Part shown: positions 8,925-17,053 of the stretch, piece after piece
Layout of the letters: the number at the start of each line of letters is the position of its first letter
Position numbering within the stretch: position 1 is the stretch's first letter
Assembly (NCBI GenBank): GCA_005801205.1
Contig: SYDJ01000018.1
Location: forward strand, 1-46,980
Length of the DNA: 46,980 nt
Origin: Gammaproteobacteria bacterium
GTDB lineage: Bacteria; Pseudomonadota; Gammaproteobacteria; Pseudomonadales; Cellvibrionaceae
Direction: 5' to 3'
The notes under the pieces: generated by a model
Database searches by the model: none
The model's input: the letters and a program-made list of their open reading frames with translations, nothing else
What the model was told of the DNA's origin: nothing
Program-made: the position numbers and the translations under genes

Positions 8925-9770
8925 TTAATAAACCGCTAGACCATAGCCTAATAGTTGCCTGGCTAACACTTCATCCACCTGCGCGATAGTTTCATCGTGC
9001 AACTCAATAAAGTCATAACCGTATTTTTTATAAAATTCTTGCTTGTTTAATTTTTGGGTAAGTACAGCAGCATTATCATTTGCTCCCCACACATCAATGC
9101 AAATTTGTAATTCAGGCAAGAAAAAATCAGCACTGATTGCTTCATTGCCCGCGTGCAAAGTGTAAGCGCGGGAATGATTAATACCTGCGATATAAAGCCA
9201 GTTCTCAACGATTAATTCTTCTCGTGAATTGACTTGCTGGCCGCTTAATGAAGGAGCCACCACGTGTGAACGAGCCTGATTAAAGCTCGCTCCTGTAATT
9301 TGCGCAATCACCTCTGAAAACAATGAATTATCCAATAAAGTTTCAGGCCAAGTTGCATAAGGAACACCCGTCTGCTCACTGGCATGTTGCTCACCGCCAA
9401 TAGCTTTTCCACGCGGGGTCAGCAACCAACCGCGAATATGTTTTTTAATCCATCCGCGCTCAGCCAATAACAAATTAATTAAGCGTGCAGGTAAATCGAC
9501 TTTATTGCCGATATGGGTCGCACTGAGGGGCGCTTCTGGCAACAACCGCAACAGAGGATGATCCTGCACGGATTCCGGCCACGCAATGTATTCGCCGTAT
9601 TTGGGGTGATTGATATAAATCCCGCCCTCAAATTTACCTTTCTCAGTCAGCTGCCAATGATTATCTACCTTAACCATCCAGCCGCCTTGAGCAAGTAGAA
9701 TAAAAAGCTCTTTGCTTTCTTTATGAAGTTGGCGCGCCAGCGCGGTGGTGGAGATGTGCTTTTCGGACAT
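8925..9770 (-). CDS. two-repeat (winged-helix-like) protein with C-terminal PD-(D/E)XK nuclease-like domain
   Basis: A 281-residue protein I do not recognise as a named gene. Residues 6-66 and 83-143 are an internal duplication: each has a helical start, a GGWM or RGWI turn, W-x-LT-x-(K/R)GK, GG, and a WPE ending. They look like winged-helix modules. The C-terminal third (about 180-270) resembles a PD-(D/E)XK fold: SREELIVENWLY (candidate Glu), SADFFLP (D215), CIDVWG (D226) and LNKQEFYKKYGYDFIEL (candidate Lys). Similar C-terminal blocks occur in DNA-repair-like nucleases. A DNA-binding nuclease role is inference. AAAGG precedes the ATG with eight bases of spacing. Co-directional with the HIT gene, 29 bases apart. 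Confidence 0.7.
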   Translation of the reverse strand: MSEKHISTTALARQLHKESKELFILLAQGGWMVKVDNHWQLTEKGKFEGGIYINHPKYGEYIAWPESVQDHPLLRLLPEAPLSATHIGNKVDLPARLINLLLAERGWIKKHIRGWLLTPRGKAIGGEQHASEQTGVPYATWPETLLDNSLFSEVIAQITGASFNQARSHVVAPSLSGQQVNSREELIVENWLYIAGINHSRAYTLHAGNEAISADFFLPELQICIDVWGANDNAAVLTQKLNKQEFYKKYGYDFIELHDETIAQVDEVLARQLLGYGLAVY

Positions 9771-9978
9771 AGAGTTAACCTTTGATTTTCCACTACTTAC
9801 TTTAACACTGAGGGTTCGCCTACATATATCAGATTTGACATTTAATCATGTGCCACCAAACTAATTTTTATGCAATATAGAAGTTGCACTTATTATTTAC
9901 ATAAATAATTCAACTTCAATCAACCCCTGTAAACTGATAGGCAAAGCTACTAATAGACCGTCTCAAGAGATAAGTACT

Positions 9979-10428
9979 ATGCAAATCTGGGTTGATGCCG
10001 ATGCCTGCCCCAAGCCGGTTAAGGAAATCCTCTACCGCGCCGCCCATAAGCGCCAAATCACCATGATTCTAGTTGCCAACCAATTTATGGCTGCACCCGC
10101 ATCGCCCTATATCAAGAGCATTCAGGTCAGCAGTGGGTTTGATGTGGCGGACAACTACATAGTACAAGAGCTGGTGGCGGGCGATGTATTGATCACCGCA
10201 GATATTCCCCTCGCCGCTGAAGCCATCGCCAAAGGTGCTGCGGTGATCAATCCGCGCGGTGAGCGCTACAGCAAAGACTCGATTGGTGCTCGCCTCAATA
10301 TGCGCGATTTTATGGAAACCATGCGCTCTAGCGGCGTGGTCCACGATGGCCCACCGCCCTATAACGACCGAGACAAGCAAGCCTTTGCCAATGCCTTAGA
10401 CGCATTACTCACCAAAGCCAAACCTTAG
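9979..10428 (+). CDS. yaiI: YaiI/YqxD family protein (DUF188, UPF0178)
   Basis: A 149-residue protein opening with MQIWVDADACPKPVKEILYR, the family signature. VADNYIVQELVAGDVLITADIPLA and the C-terminal INPRGERYSKDSIGARLNMRDFM follow. Conserved acidic residues (D6, D8 and the later ITADIPLA Asp) suggest a PIN/NYN-like metal-dependent nuclease fold, but no biochemical role is established for the family. AGAGATAAG lies just before the ATG. Apparently a single-gene unit; a long non-coding stretch follows. Confidence 0.88.
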   Translation: MQIWVDADACPKPVKEILYRAAHKRQITMILVANQFMAAPASPYIKSIQVSSGFDVADNYIVQELVAGDVLITADIPLAAEAIAKGAAVINPRGERYSKDSIGARLNMRDFMETMRSSGVVHDGPPPYNDRDKQAFANALDALLTKAKP

Positions 10429-11008
10429 TAAATGTGACGCAACCGCTATTTTGCTGGCTTTATGCGCCACAACTCCCTATACTGCGCGCACTTTCAGTAA
10501 CACCCCTCCCTTATGAGTTTATGTTGTGGGGTTCGCTGAGCAGGCAGGATGCCTGAGGGCTGCCCAAATAAGTTAGTTTGGTAACTAACAGACAACATGA
10601 AGTTCAAATTTCAGCCTGCTATAAAGTGCGCAATTTTCCAAAGAGCAAGATGCTTTTGAATTGCACTGTTTTTGAAAGCACTGTGCTCAAATTACTCAAT
10701 ACGATATTTTAGTTATTGGTAAGAGCACGCGGGAATCCGTTGATTTAATCGCTTTATCTTGCACCTGCCCTGCTTGTGCGAATTTCTTTTGTGTGCAAAT
10801 CCTGTTTCAGGTTTTCACACCCATAGCGACCCGATCATCGCTCCCACACGCGCTGTGTGAATTATTTTGCCCAGCAAAAAAATTATTCGATCAATAAAAA
10901 CAAAAACCGAATCCTTAACTAGCACCCTACCTAAATGGTAAAAAGCGCTAGCGACGGCTTTGCTTTATTGTTTTTTACAATCTTTCTGCATTAACCAAAG
11001 GTTTAAAA
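10429..11008 (+). other. 580-base non-coding stretch, probable long structured leader of the DEAD-box helicase gene
   Basis: No open frame of note is present. Several hairpins are visible: GTTAGTT-TGGT-AACTAAC (10572-10589), an AGTG..CAATT/AATTGCACT stem ending in a short T run (10625-10672), AGCAC-T-GTGCT (10677-10687), AGCGA..TCGCT (10825-10842) and CACAC-GCGCT-GTGTG (10845-10859). Cold-shock helicase genes such as E. coli deaD/csdA have very long 5' untranslated leaders involved in their regulation. A long leader here is plausible but the transcription start is not located. Part of the region could instead hold a small RNA. Confidence 0.5.
10625..10672 (+). terminator. imperfect hairpin followed by T run, possible attenuator or sRNA terminator
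   Basis: AGTG (10625-10628) and CAATT (10631-10635) pair with AATTGCACT (10659-10667), leaving a two-base bulge. The loop contains a partly self-complementary AAAG..GC/GC..TTTT segment. GTTTTT follows immediately. The geometry suits an intrinsic terminator on the plus strand, either ending yaiI transcription or acting as an attenuator in the helicase leader. Confidence 0.4.
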
Positions 11009-12955
11009 ATGACTGAACAAATTCTGTTTGCCGACTTAGCACTCTCTGAGCCAGTAATGAAAGCCGTACTAAAAGTTGGCTACGAAGTTCCCTCGCCCAT
11101 CCAAGCTGCAGCAATTCCAATTTTGCTAGCGGGTGGCGACATTCTGGGTATGGCTCAAACGGGCACAGGCAAAACAGCAGCATTCGCTTTGCCATTGCTT
11201 TCACGCATTGACATGAAGCAACAAGATCCACAAATTTTAGTTCTCGCACCTACGCGTGAACTGGCCATTCAAGTTGCTGAAGCATTCCAAAAATACGCGA
11301 GTGAGATCCCCGGCTTTCATGTACTGCCCATTTACGGCGGCCAAGATATGTCCACCCAATTGCGCTCTTTAAAACGCGGCGCACATGTTGTTGTTGGTAC
11401 TCCCGGCCGCGTAATGGATCACCTGCGTCGCGGCAGCTTGAATTTGAATACCTTAAAAGCATTGGTACTCGATGAAGCTGACGAAATGTTGCGCATGGGC
11501 TTTATTGACGATGTTGAATGGATTTTGGAACACACTCCAAAAACTCGTCAAACCGCATTGTTCTCTGCGACCATGCCGCGCGAAATTCGCCACGTATGTA
11601 ACAACTATTTGAACAATGCGAAAGAAATTAAAATCGAAAGTAGCCAATCTACCGATGCCAACATCGAACAAGTATATTGGATGGTAAGCGGCACGAACAA
11701 ATTAGATGCACTGACGCGTATTCTTGAAGTTGAACCTTTTGACGGCATGATTATTTTCGTGCGCACAAAAACCGCAACGGTTGAACTCGCTGAAAAATTA
11801 GAAGCACGCGGTTATTCTGCGTCTGCTTTAAATGGCGATATGAATCAACAATTGCGTGAACGCACCATTGAACGCTTAAAAACCAACAAGCTTGATATCG
11901 TCATTGCAACTGACGTTGCTGCACGTGGTATCGACGTTGAACGTGTAAGCCACGTTGTAAACTACGATATCCCATACGACTCTGAAGCCTACGTTCACCG
12001 TATTGGCCGTACTGGCCGCGCTGGCCGTAGCGGTAAAGCAATATTGTTCGTTGCACCACGTGAAAAGCGCTTGCTGTACACCATCGAGAAAGCGACTAAA
12101 AAGCCAATCACATTGATGGAGTTGCCAAGCGGTGCAACCGTTACTCAACATCGTATTGATCAATTTACATCGCAAATTTCTACCACCTTGGCAGAGCAAC
12201 CCGATTTAACTTTCTTTAATGATTTGTTGGCCGAGTTCAGCAACAAGAATGAAGTATCGCCAGAAGAAATTGCTTCTGCACTCGCATTCTTATTGCAAAA
12301 AGAACGTCCTTTACAAGTTAAATTTACCGATGTAAAACCCGAACGCGACAGCAGCCGTGACCGTGCGCCACGCGACGACCGAGGAGCACGTGGTGATCGC
12401 GGTTCACGTGATGGCGGTGATCGCGGCCGCAGTGATCGTTCGCGCGAAGATCGCCCACGCCGTGAACACAACGATGAAAACATGGTTCGCTACCGCATTG
12501 AAGTAGGTCGCAATCACGAAGCTCGCCCGGGTGATATCGTAGGCGCAATCGCTAACGAAGCTGGTATTTCTAGCAGCAACATTGGCCACATTAAATTGCA
12601 CGACGAATTCTCCACCGTAGATTTACCAAAAGGTTTGTCTGGCGATGTATTGAGTCAGCTGAAAAAAGTGCGAGTACGTAATCGCCCACTGGAAATCAGT
12701 GTTGATCAAGGCGGCGCTGGTGGTAGCAGTGGCAATAAAGATTTTGGTGATCGCGGCCCTCGCAGCTTTGACAAACCACGCGATTCTGCTGATCGCCCAC
12801 GCGGCGACAAACAACGTAGCTTTTCTGACAAACCACGCGATGGTGCACCACGCAGCTTTTCTGACAAACCACGTGACGGCGCACCGCGCGGCAAATTAGG
12901 CTTTAGTGATAAGGCGAAAGAAAGCAAAAGCTTTCGCCCAAAAAAATCTGATTAA
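11009..12955 (+). CDS. deaD: DEAD-box ATP-dependent RNA helicase (DeaD/CsdA type)
   Basis: A 648-residue protein. It has the Q motif (YEVPSPIQAAAIP), motif I AQTGTGKT (49-56), Ia PTRELAIQ, Ib TPGR, II DEAD (155-158), III SAT (186-188), and motif VI HRIGRTGRAGR. A DeaD-specific extension and a DbpA-type RNA-binding fold (about 490-565, MVRYRIEVGRNHEARPGDIV to RPLEISVD) follow. An Arg/Asp-rich linker lies near 448-490 and a basic tail carries SFSDKPRDGAPR twice. It unwinds RNA in ribosome assembly and mRNA decay, especially in the cold. Start ATG after AAAGG with eight bases of spacing. A strong terminator follows. Confidence 0.93.
   Translation: MTEQILFADLALSEPVMKAVLKVGYEVPSPIQAAAIPILLAGGDILGMAQTGTGKTAAFALPLLSRIDMKQQDPQILVLAPTRELAIQVAEAFQKYASEIPGFHVLPIYGGQDMSTQLRSLKRGAHVVVGTPGRVMDHLRRGSLNLNTLKALVLDEADEMLRMGFIDDVEWILEHTPKTRQTALFSATMPREIRHVCNNYLNNAKEIKIESSQSTDANIEQVYWMVSGTNKLDALTRILEVEPFDGMIIFVRTKTATVELAEKLEARGYSASALNGDMNQQLRERTIERLKTNKLDIVIATDVAARGIDVERVSHVVNYDIPYDSEAYVHRIGRTGRAGRSGKAILFVAPREKRLLYTIEKATKKPITLMELPSGATVTQHRIDQFTSQISTTLAEQPDLTFFNDLLAEFSNKNEVSPEEIASALAFLLQKERPLQVKFTDVKPERDSSRDRAPRDDRGARGDRGSRDGGDRGRSDRSREDRPRREHNDENMVRYRIEVGRNHEARPGDIVGAIANEAGISSSNIGHIKLHDEFSTVDLPKGLSGDVLSQLKKVRVRNRPLEISVDQGGAGGSSGNKDFGDRGPRSFDKPRDSADRPRGDKQRSFSDKPRDGAPRSFSDKPRDGAPRGKLGFSDKAKESKSFRPKKSD
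12818..12889 (+). repeat. 36-base tandem duplication in the helicase tail
   Basis: Units 12818-12853 and 12854-12889 both encode SFSDKPRDGAPR and differ at only a few third positions. A shorter DKPRDS/DRPRGDK variant precedes them. The repeat lengthens the disordered basic RNA-binding tail in 12-residue steps, so length variation between strains is expected. Confidence 0.8.
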
Positions 12956-12982
12956 TATTTACGCTCATTCGAACTAAAAATT

Positions 12983-13009
12983 GGCCAGCTAATATGCTGG
13001 CCTTTTTTT
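12983..13009. terminator. intrinsic terminator of deaD
   Basis: A perfect 7-bp stem, GGCCAGC (12983-12989) with GCTGGCC (12996-13002), loop TAATAT, followed by seven T. It starts 27 bases after the deaD stop and also touches the end of the convergent minus-strand gene. Confidence 0.9.
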
Positions 13010-13646
13010 ATTGTTCTTTAAGGGGATTTTTTCGAGACTCAAAATCTGCCATTACGCTATCCATCATTTTTTCGCTATCCGTTTTTCCGCAACGAGTACC
13101 GCCCCAGTTAGTGCCACGTTCACGCCAATCTGTTTTAGGCATAGAAACAAAACAATTGCCATCACCCATATCGATAAACACACGCCCATCGCTCTCAGTC
13201 CAACTACCCGATTTTTCTTTGGCACGCGGTTTGTTTAACGCCTGTGCATCAATCAATTTCTGGCGCATCTTCGGATCAAATACTTGGCTATTAATAACAG
13301 AGTCAGATGATGTATCAAACGGAACAATAGGTGCAGATTGTTCCTCAATAACAATCTCAGGCACAATAGGAGCTTTAGTTGATGTAAATTCCACGGAAGG
13401 GGCTATAACCTCCAATTCAACGGAAGGCTTCTGAGGAGATAAATAGATCATCCTGAAAAATGGTGCACTTGAAGCTTCACGCTGTTTTGATTTTATATTG
13501 AAAGAAATACCAATTAAGACCAAATGTAAAAATACAATTGCTAAAAATACAAGCGCAGATGTTGGCTTAGCACTGCGGCCCCGGCGATAGCTAGCACGAG
13601 CGAACCATAAATCGCCAAATCGACCCTGTAGATTTAATAAAACCAT
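13008..13646 (-). CDS. single-pass membrane protein of unknown function
   Basis: I do not recognise this gene. From ATG 13646 it has 212 residues; the frame opens at TTG 13676 but no ribosome binding site precedes that codon, while AAGGG lies ten bases before ATG 13646. A short basic segment (FARASYRRGRSAK) precedes one hydrophobic helix (ALVFLAIVFLHLVLIGISF), indicating an inner-membrane anchor with the rest periplasmic. A Pro/Glu/Val-rich stalk then leads to a small C-terminal domain (VFDPKMRQKLID..., DGNCFVSMPKTDWRERGTNWGGTRCGKTDSEKMM) with two Cys that could form a disulfide. The layout recalls TonB-like stalk proteins, but no TonB motif is seen. Convergent with deaD. Confidence 0.7.
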   Translation of the reverse strand: MVLLNLQGRFGDLWFARASYRRGRSAKPTSALVFLAIVFLHLVLIGISFNIKSKQREASSAPFFRMIYLSPQKPSVELEVIAPSVEFTSTKAPIVPEIVIEEQSAPIVPFDTSSDSVINSQVFDPKMRQKLIDAQALNKPRAKEKSGSWTESDGRVFIDMGDGNCFVSMPKTDWRERGTNWGGTRCGKTDSEKMMDSVMADFESRKNPLKEQ

Positions 13647-13739
13647 TCCACCAAAACCCTTTGAAGAAACATTCAATGGGTGAATAGACCCAACATGTGC
13701 GGAAAAAGTTCAAACAGAAAAACAAACAACCCAAAATGC

Positions 13740-13775
13740 AAAAAAGCCATCGCAATTATTTACGATGGCTTTTTT
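13740..13775. terminator. bidirectional terminator downstream of mdh
   Basis: AAAAAAGCCATCG (13740-13752) pairs perfectly with CGATGGCTTTTTT (13763-13775) around a 10-base loop. It lies 42 bases past the mdh stop on the minus strand, separating mdh from the membrane protein gene. Confidence 0.9.
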
Positions 13776-13816
13776 GAAGGACTAATTTCTAGCGTTAAAT
13801 CGCTAGAGTTTAATCA

Positions 13817-14800
13817 TTACGCTGGCAATAAATCAGAAACTGCGTCGCGCTCTTCTTGCAATTCTTTCTCAGTCGCTTGCATTTTAGCGCGAGAGAAATC
13901 ATTGATTTCTAAACCTTGTACGATTTCCCAATCGCCGTTTTTGCAAACCACTGGGAATGAGTAGATCAAACCTTTTTCGATGCCGTAAGAACCATCACTG
14001 TATACGCCCATGCTCACCCAATCATTCGCTGGTGAACCTAATGCCCAATCGCGCATGTGGTTTGCAGCAGCATTTGCAGCAGAAGCAGCAGATGAAGCAC
14101 CACGTGCTGCAATGATTGCCGCGCCGCGTTGTTGTACGGTTGGGATGTAATCTGCTTCATACCAAGCTTGATCAACCAAGCTCAATGCTGGCTTGCCATT
14201 TACCAATGTGTTGTGAAGATCTGGGTATTGCGTTGAAGAGTGGTTACCCCAAATCAATGCTTTGGTGATGTCATTAATGCTGGTGCCAGTTTTGGTAGCC
14301 AACTGTGACAACGCACGGTTGTGATCCAAACGAGTCATTGCAGTGAATTGACGTGGGTTGATATCAGGAGCATTGCGTTGAGCAATCAAGGCGTTGGTGT
14401 TAGCTGGGTTGCCGACTACCAATACTTTAATGTTGCGTGACGCGTGGTCGTTAATCGCCTTACCTTGAACAGAGAAGATTGCAGCGTTAGCAGCCAACAA
14501 GTCTTTACGCTCCATGCCTGGGCCGCGTGGACGCGCGCCTACTAACATAGCGTAGTCAGCATCTTTGAAAGCAACGTTTGGATCATCAGTGGTCACAATG
14601 CCAGCCAACAATGGGAACGCACAGTCATCCAATTCCATCGCCACGCCTTGCAGCGCTTTAAGAGCTGGGGTGATCTCCAACAATTGCAGAATTACTGGTT
14701 GATCTTTGCCCAACATATCGCCAGCGGCGATGCGGAACAACAATGAGTAGCTGATTTGGCCAGCGGCGCCAGTGACGGTAACTCTTACGGGTGCTTTCAC
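13817..14800 (-). CDS. mdh: malate dehydrogenase (NAD-dependent)
   Basis: A 327-residue cytosolic-type malate dehydrogenase converting malate to oxaloacetate in the TCA cycle. The NAD-binding glycine motif TGAAGQI is at residues 9-15. Further signatures are [15 protein letters not shown] (substrate Arg loop), [25 protein letters not shown] (catalytic Asp) and [12 protein letters not shown] (catalytic His). The start is GTG (14798-14800) with GGAG eight bases upstream. Length and motifs are full and normal. It is a single-gene unit with its own terminator. Confidence 0.95.
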   Translation of the reverse strand: MKAPVRVTVTGAAGQISYSLLFRIAAGDMLGKDQPVILQLLEITPALKALQGVAMELDDCAFPLLAGIVTTDDPNVAFKDADYAMLVGARPRGPGMERKDLLAANAAIFSVQGKAINDHASRNIKVLVVGNPANTNALIAQRNAPDINPRQFTAMTRLDHNRALSQLATKTGTSINDITKALIWGNHSSTQYPDLHNTLVNGKPALSLVDQAWYEADYIPTVQQRGAAIIAARGASSAASAANAAANHMRDWALGSPANDWVSMGVYSDGSYGIEKGLIYSFPVVCKNGDWEIVQGLEINDFSRAKMQATEKELQEERDAVSDLLPA

Positions 14801-14945
14801 GGTAGGACTCCAACTTGTTTAGAAAAGAGATAGAACAAAAGTGTAGGGCATTTTGTGCCAATTGCCTGCTTTTTAGCGAGACCGGCGGGCATTATAGAGA
14901 TTTAGCGGGAAATTTCACTCTGTTTATAAGTCTATAAATATAAGA

Positions 14946-14966
14946 AAAGGCCGCTGGGCGGCCTTT
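14946..14966. terminator. terminator of the dUTPase gene
   Basis: AAAGGCCGC (14946-14954) and GCGGCCTTT (14958-14966) form a perfect 9-bp stem with a 3-base loop; TTTTCTTA follows on the minus strand. It sits 20 bases past the dUTPase stop. Confidence 0.8.
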
Positions 14967-14985
14967 GACGACTGAGAGAACCAAA

Positions 14986-15603
14986 TCAGATTGAATAGCG
15001 ATCTTTGAGAGCTACATAAAGCTCATCTTTAAATTCGACTTTTGTTGTATCCAAGCTCAACACAACTTCAACCAAATGTTCATTATCTTCACGGCCATCG
15101 TGCCAGTGTTTGCGGTAGCTGCCGTCTTTGTAGCCGTGATCTTGGCGGAAAAAATTCAAGACATTTTTGCCCACGTAACCACGATAGAGCTGCTCAAAAC
15201 TCATATCGATACCCGCCATTAATCGGCCAAATAACCCGATATGGAATTGGTGATCGTTTAAGGTTGCGGCGACAAATTTTTCTAAATCTAAACGGAAATC
15301 GTGTTCGTCAGTTACGATGACTAATTGATTCTGTATTTGCGCAACAATCAATTCTGGCTTAGTGCCACTCTGCAACAAAATACTCAAACCAAAATGCCAA
15401 ATGTCGATAAGCTCAAGTGCAACCTGTTCGGTATCTGGAGTTTGTTTTTTCCACCATTTCCAACCGTAGTGATCCAAAAGCTCGGCGCACTCCACCCAAA
15501 TAGCGCGATACCATTCGTAGCCTTGAGTTTGCCAATTGGCGTTTACTTTGGTGTTCATGCTGTCTTGCAAATCGAGCATGATTTTGATTTGTTGTGGGTT
15601 CAT
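14986..15603 (-). CDS. dUTP diphosphatase, dimeric all-alpha type
   Basis: A 205-residue protein of the dUTPase_2 (all-alpha NTP pyrophosphohydrolase) family, unrelated to the trimeric Dut enzyme. Mg2+-binding helices are WVECAELLDHYGWKWWKK (an ExxxE-type motif) and VALELIDIWHFGLSI (ExxD). A third conserved block is FFRQDHGYKDGSYRKHW with WHDGREDNEHL. It hydrolyses dUTP (and dUDP) to dUMP, keeping uracil out of DNA and feeding dTMP synthesis. ATG follows AAAGG at good spacing. It is downstream of tatD on the same strand, but a hairpin repeat lies between them. Confidence 0.88.
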   Translation of the reverse strand: MNPQQIKIMLDLQDSMNTKVNANWQTQGYEWYRAIWVECAELLDHYGWKWWKKQTPDTEQVALELIDIWHFGLSILLQSGTKPELIVAQIQNQLVIVTDEHDFRLDLEKFVAATLNDHQFHIGLFGRLMAGIDMSFEQLYRGYVGKNVLNFFRQDHGYKDGSYRKHWHDGREDNEHLVEVVLSLDTTKVEFKDELYVALKDRYSI

Positions 15604-15646
15604 GATTTGTGGCCTTTATATCTAATTAAATTTTACCCCCTCCTAG

Positions 15647-15669
15647 CCTCCCCCTTCGCAAAGGGGAGG
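15647..15669. repeat. GC-rich hairpin of dispersed-repeat type
   Basis: CCTCCCC (15647-15653) pairs with GGGGAGG (15663-15669) around CTTCGCAAA. Pyrimidine-rich sequence (TACCCCCTCCTAG) precedes it. Such CCTCCCC..GGGGAGG hairpins are frequent intergenic elements in many proteobacteria; it may also act as an mRNA stabiliser or terminator between tatD and the dUTPase gene. Confidence 0.5.
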
Positions 15670-15704
15670 AACTGACTCTCCGACAATCGAAGGTTAGCAT
15701 GGGG

Positions 15705-16496
15705 TCATGTCGGTAAATATTGTTTAGCTTTATTAAATAAGCGATAAAAATTTTCGCAGGTATGTTCGCCGAGTTGCTCAATGCTCATGCCCTTTAAATC
15801 CGCTACAAACTGCGCAACTTCACGCACGTATTTTGGCTCGTTAGGTTTGCCACGGTAAGGGATGGGCGCAAGGTACGGCGAATCAGTTTCAATTAACAAA
15901 CGCTCGATTGGCATATTGCGCACAACCTCGCGGATTTGTTCAGCGTTTTTAAAAGTGACGATACCTGAGATGGAAATATAGTAATTCAAATCCAAGGCCG
16001 CTTTAGCCATATCCCAATCTTCAGTAAAACAGTGCAGCACACCGCTGCTCTCCAAACTGCCGTGTTCTTTTATCAACGCAAGCGTATCGGCTTTGGCTTC
16101 GCGGGTATGTACCACAACAGGCAAGCCGATTTTTTTACCTACACTTAAATGCAGCGCAAAACTTTCGTGCTGTAATTCTTTGCTTTCGGTTTCGTAGTGA
16201 TAATCCAATCCCGTTTCACCGAGCGCAACCACTTTGGCTTGCGATGCCCATTGAATAAGTTGCTCAGCGGTTGCCGTACCTTCTTTAACATCACACGGAT
16301 GAACACCCACAGAGGCAACAACACAAGGATGCGCCTGCGCAATATCAATAACGGTTTGAATATTCTCTAAGCTAACGCTAATACACATCATTTGCTGAAT
16401 ACCACGCTCATTGGCGGCGGCAATCGCATTGGCTAGCTGGCCGTCGTAACGGTCAAGATTTATTCGGTCTAGGTGGCAGTGAGAGTCGATTAACAT
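15705..16496 (-). CDS. tatD: TatD family metal-dependent hydrolase
   Basis: A 263-residue TIM-barrel metallohydrolase. Metal ligands are visible: SHCHLD (H6, H8), GETGLDYHYE (Glu), PVVVHTREA (His), LHCFTE (His) and IETDSPYLAP (Asp). Length and motifs match the YcfH branch, which commonly ends a tmk-holB-pilZ-tatD cluster. Family members have Mg2+-dependent DNase activity and may also act as D-aminoacyl or quality-control hydrolases. A weak hairpin separates it from pilZ upstream. Confidence 0.92.
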   Translation of the reverse strand: MLIDSHCHLDRINLDRYDGQLANAIAAANERGIQQMMCISVSLENIQTVIDIAQAHPCVVASVGVHPCDVKEGTATAEQLIQWASQAKVVALGETGLDYHYETESKELQHESFALHLSVGKKIGLPVVVHTREAKADTLALIKEHGSLESSGVLHCFTEDWDMAKAALDLNYYISISGIVTFKNAEQIREVVRNMPIERLLIETDSPYLAPIPYRGKPNEPKYVREVAQFVADLKGMSIEQLGEHTCENFYRLFNKAKQYLPT

Positions 16497-16541
16497 AGAA
16501 AATGAGGATCAATAATAAATGTGGGGCGATTATAAATGAAG

Positions 16542-16564
16542 AAAGCCAGCACAGGGCTGGCTTT
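16542..16564 (-). terminator. weak terminator between pilZ and tatD
   Basis: AAAGCCAGC (16542-16550) and GCTGGCTTT (16556-16564) form a perfect 9-bp stem with a 5-base loop. On the minus strand it is followed by a broken T tract (CTTCATTTAT). It could partly terminate the pilZ transcript before tatD. Confidence 0.6.
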
Positions 16565-16584
16565 GTGAATCAGGTTAAAAAGAC

Positions 16585-16938
16585 TTACATCGTATGGGTT
16601 GGCTTATCCGAATTAATCGAACCCGCAAGATAGGTTTCGATTCTGGTCACAGCTGTATTGTCTTGATCGGTAAACTGCACACCTATTCCAGCTGCGCGGT
16701 TACCTTGTGCACCGCGTGGGGTCACCCAAATGACCTTACCTGCCACGGGGATCTTTTCAACTTCTTCCATCAAACTCAACAACATAAACACCTCGTCGCC
16801 CAATTTGTAGCTTTTACCCGTGGGGATAAACATGCCGCCATTTTTTACAAACGGCATGTAAGCGGCGTAAAGCACCGCTTTGTCTTTAATGGTAAGAGAG
16901 AGTATGCCGTTACGGGCACCGCCACCTATCGCTTGCAT
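16585..16938 (-). CDS. pilZ: type IV pilus assembly PilZ-domain protein
   Basis: A 117-residue single PilZ domain. It has FVKNGGMFIPT, LGDEVFMLLSLMEE, VAGKVIWVTPRGAQGNRAAG and GIGVQF. The N-terminal RxxxR c-di-GMP-binding motif is absent, as in PilZ of Pseudomonas and Xanthomonas, which instead works through FimX and PilB in pilus assembly. Its place between holB and tatD is canonical. The presence of this gene and a pilin nearby implies a type IV pilus machine elsewhere in the genome. Confidence 0.92.
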   Translation of the reverse strand: MQAIGGGARNGILSLTIKDKAVLYAAYMPFVKNGGMFIPTGKSYKLGDEVFMLLSLMEEVEKIPVAGKVIWVTPRGAQGNRAAGIGVQFTDQDNTAVTRIETYLAGSINSDKPTHTM

Positions 16939-17053
16939 AAGCTAATCCGTCTAAATTCATTGGATTGAAACATAATGGACTGAACCATAATTGAATAGTT
17001 TAGACCTGTCTAGTCGCCAGTGCCTGAGTATTTTTGAGCAAAACCAGCAAAGC

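Noticed and set aside
9835-9863. TTGACA element upstream of yaiI
   Set aside because: The -35 match is perfect, but no acceptable -10 follows at 16-18 bases, so no promoter is claimed.
12160-12927. Several minus-strand and alternate-frame open stretches rich in Arg, Ser and His across the deaD 3' end
   Set aside because: These are shadows of the Arg/Asp-rich and tandem-repeat tail of deaD; low complexity alone explains them.
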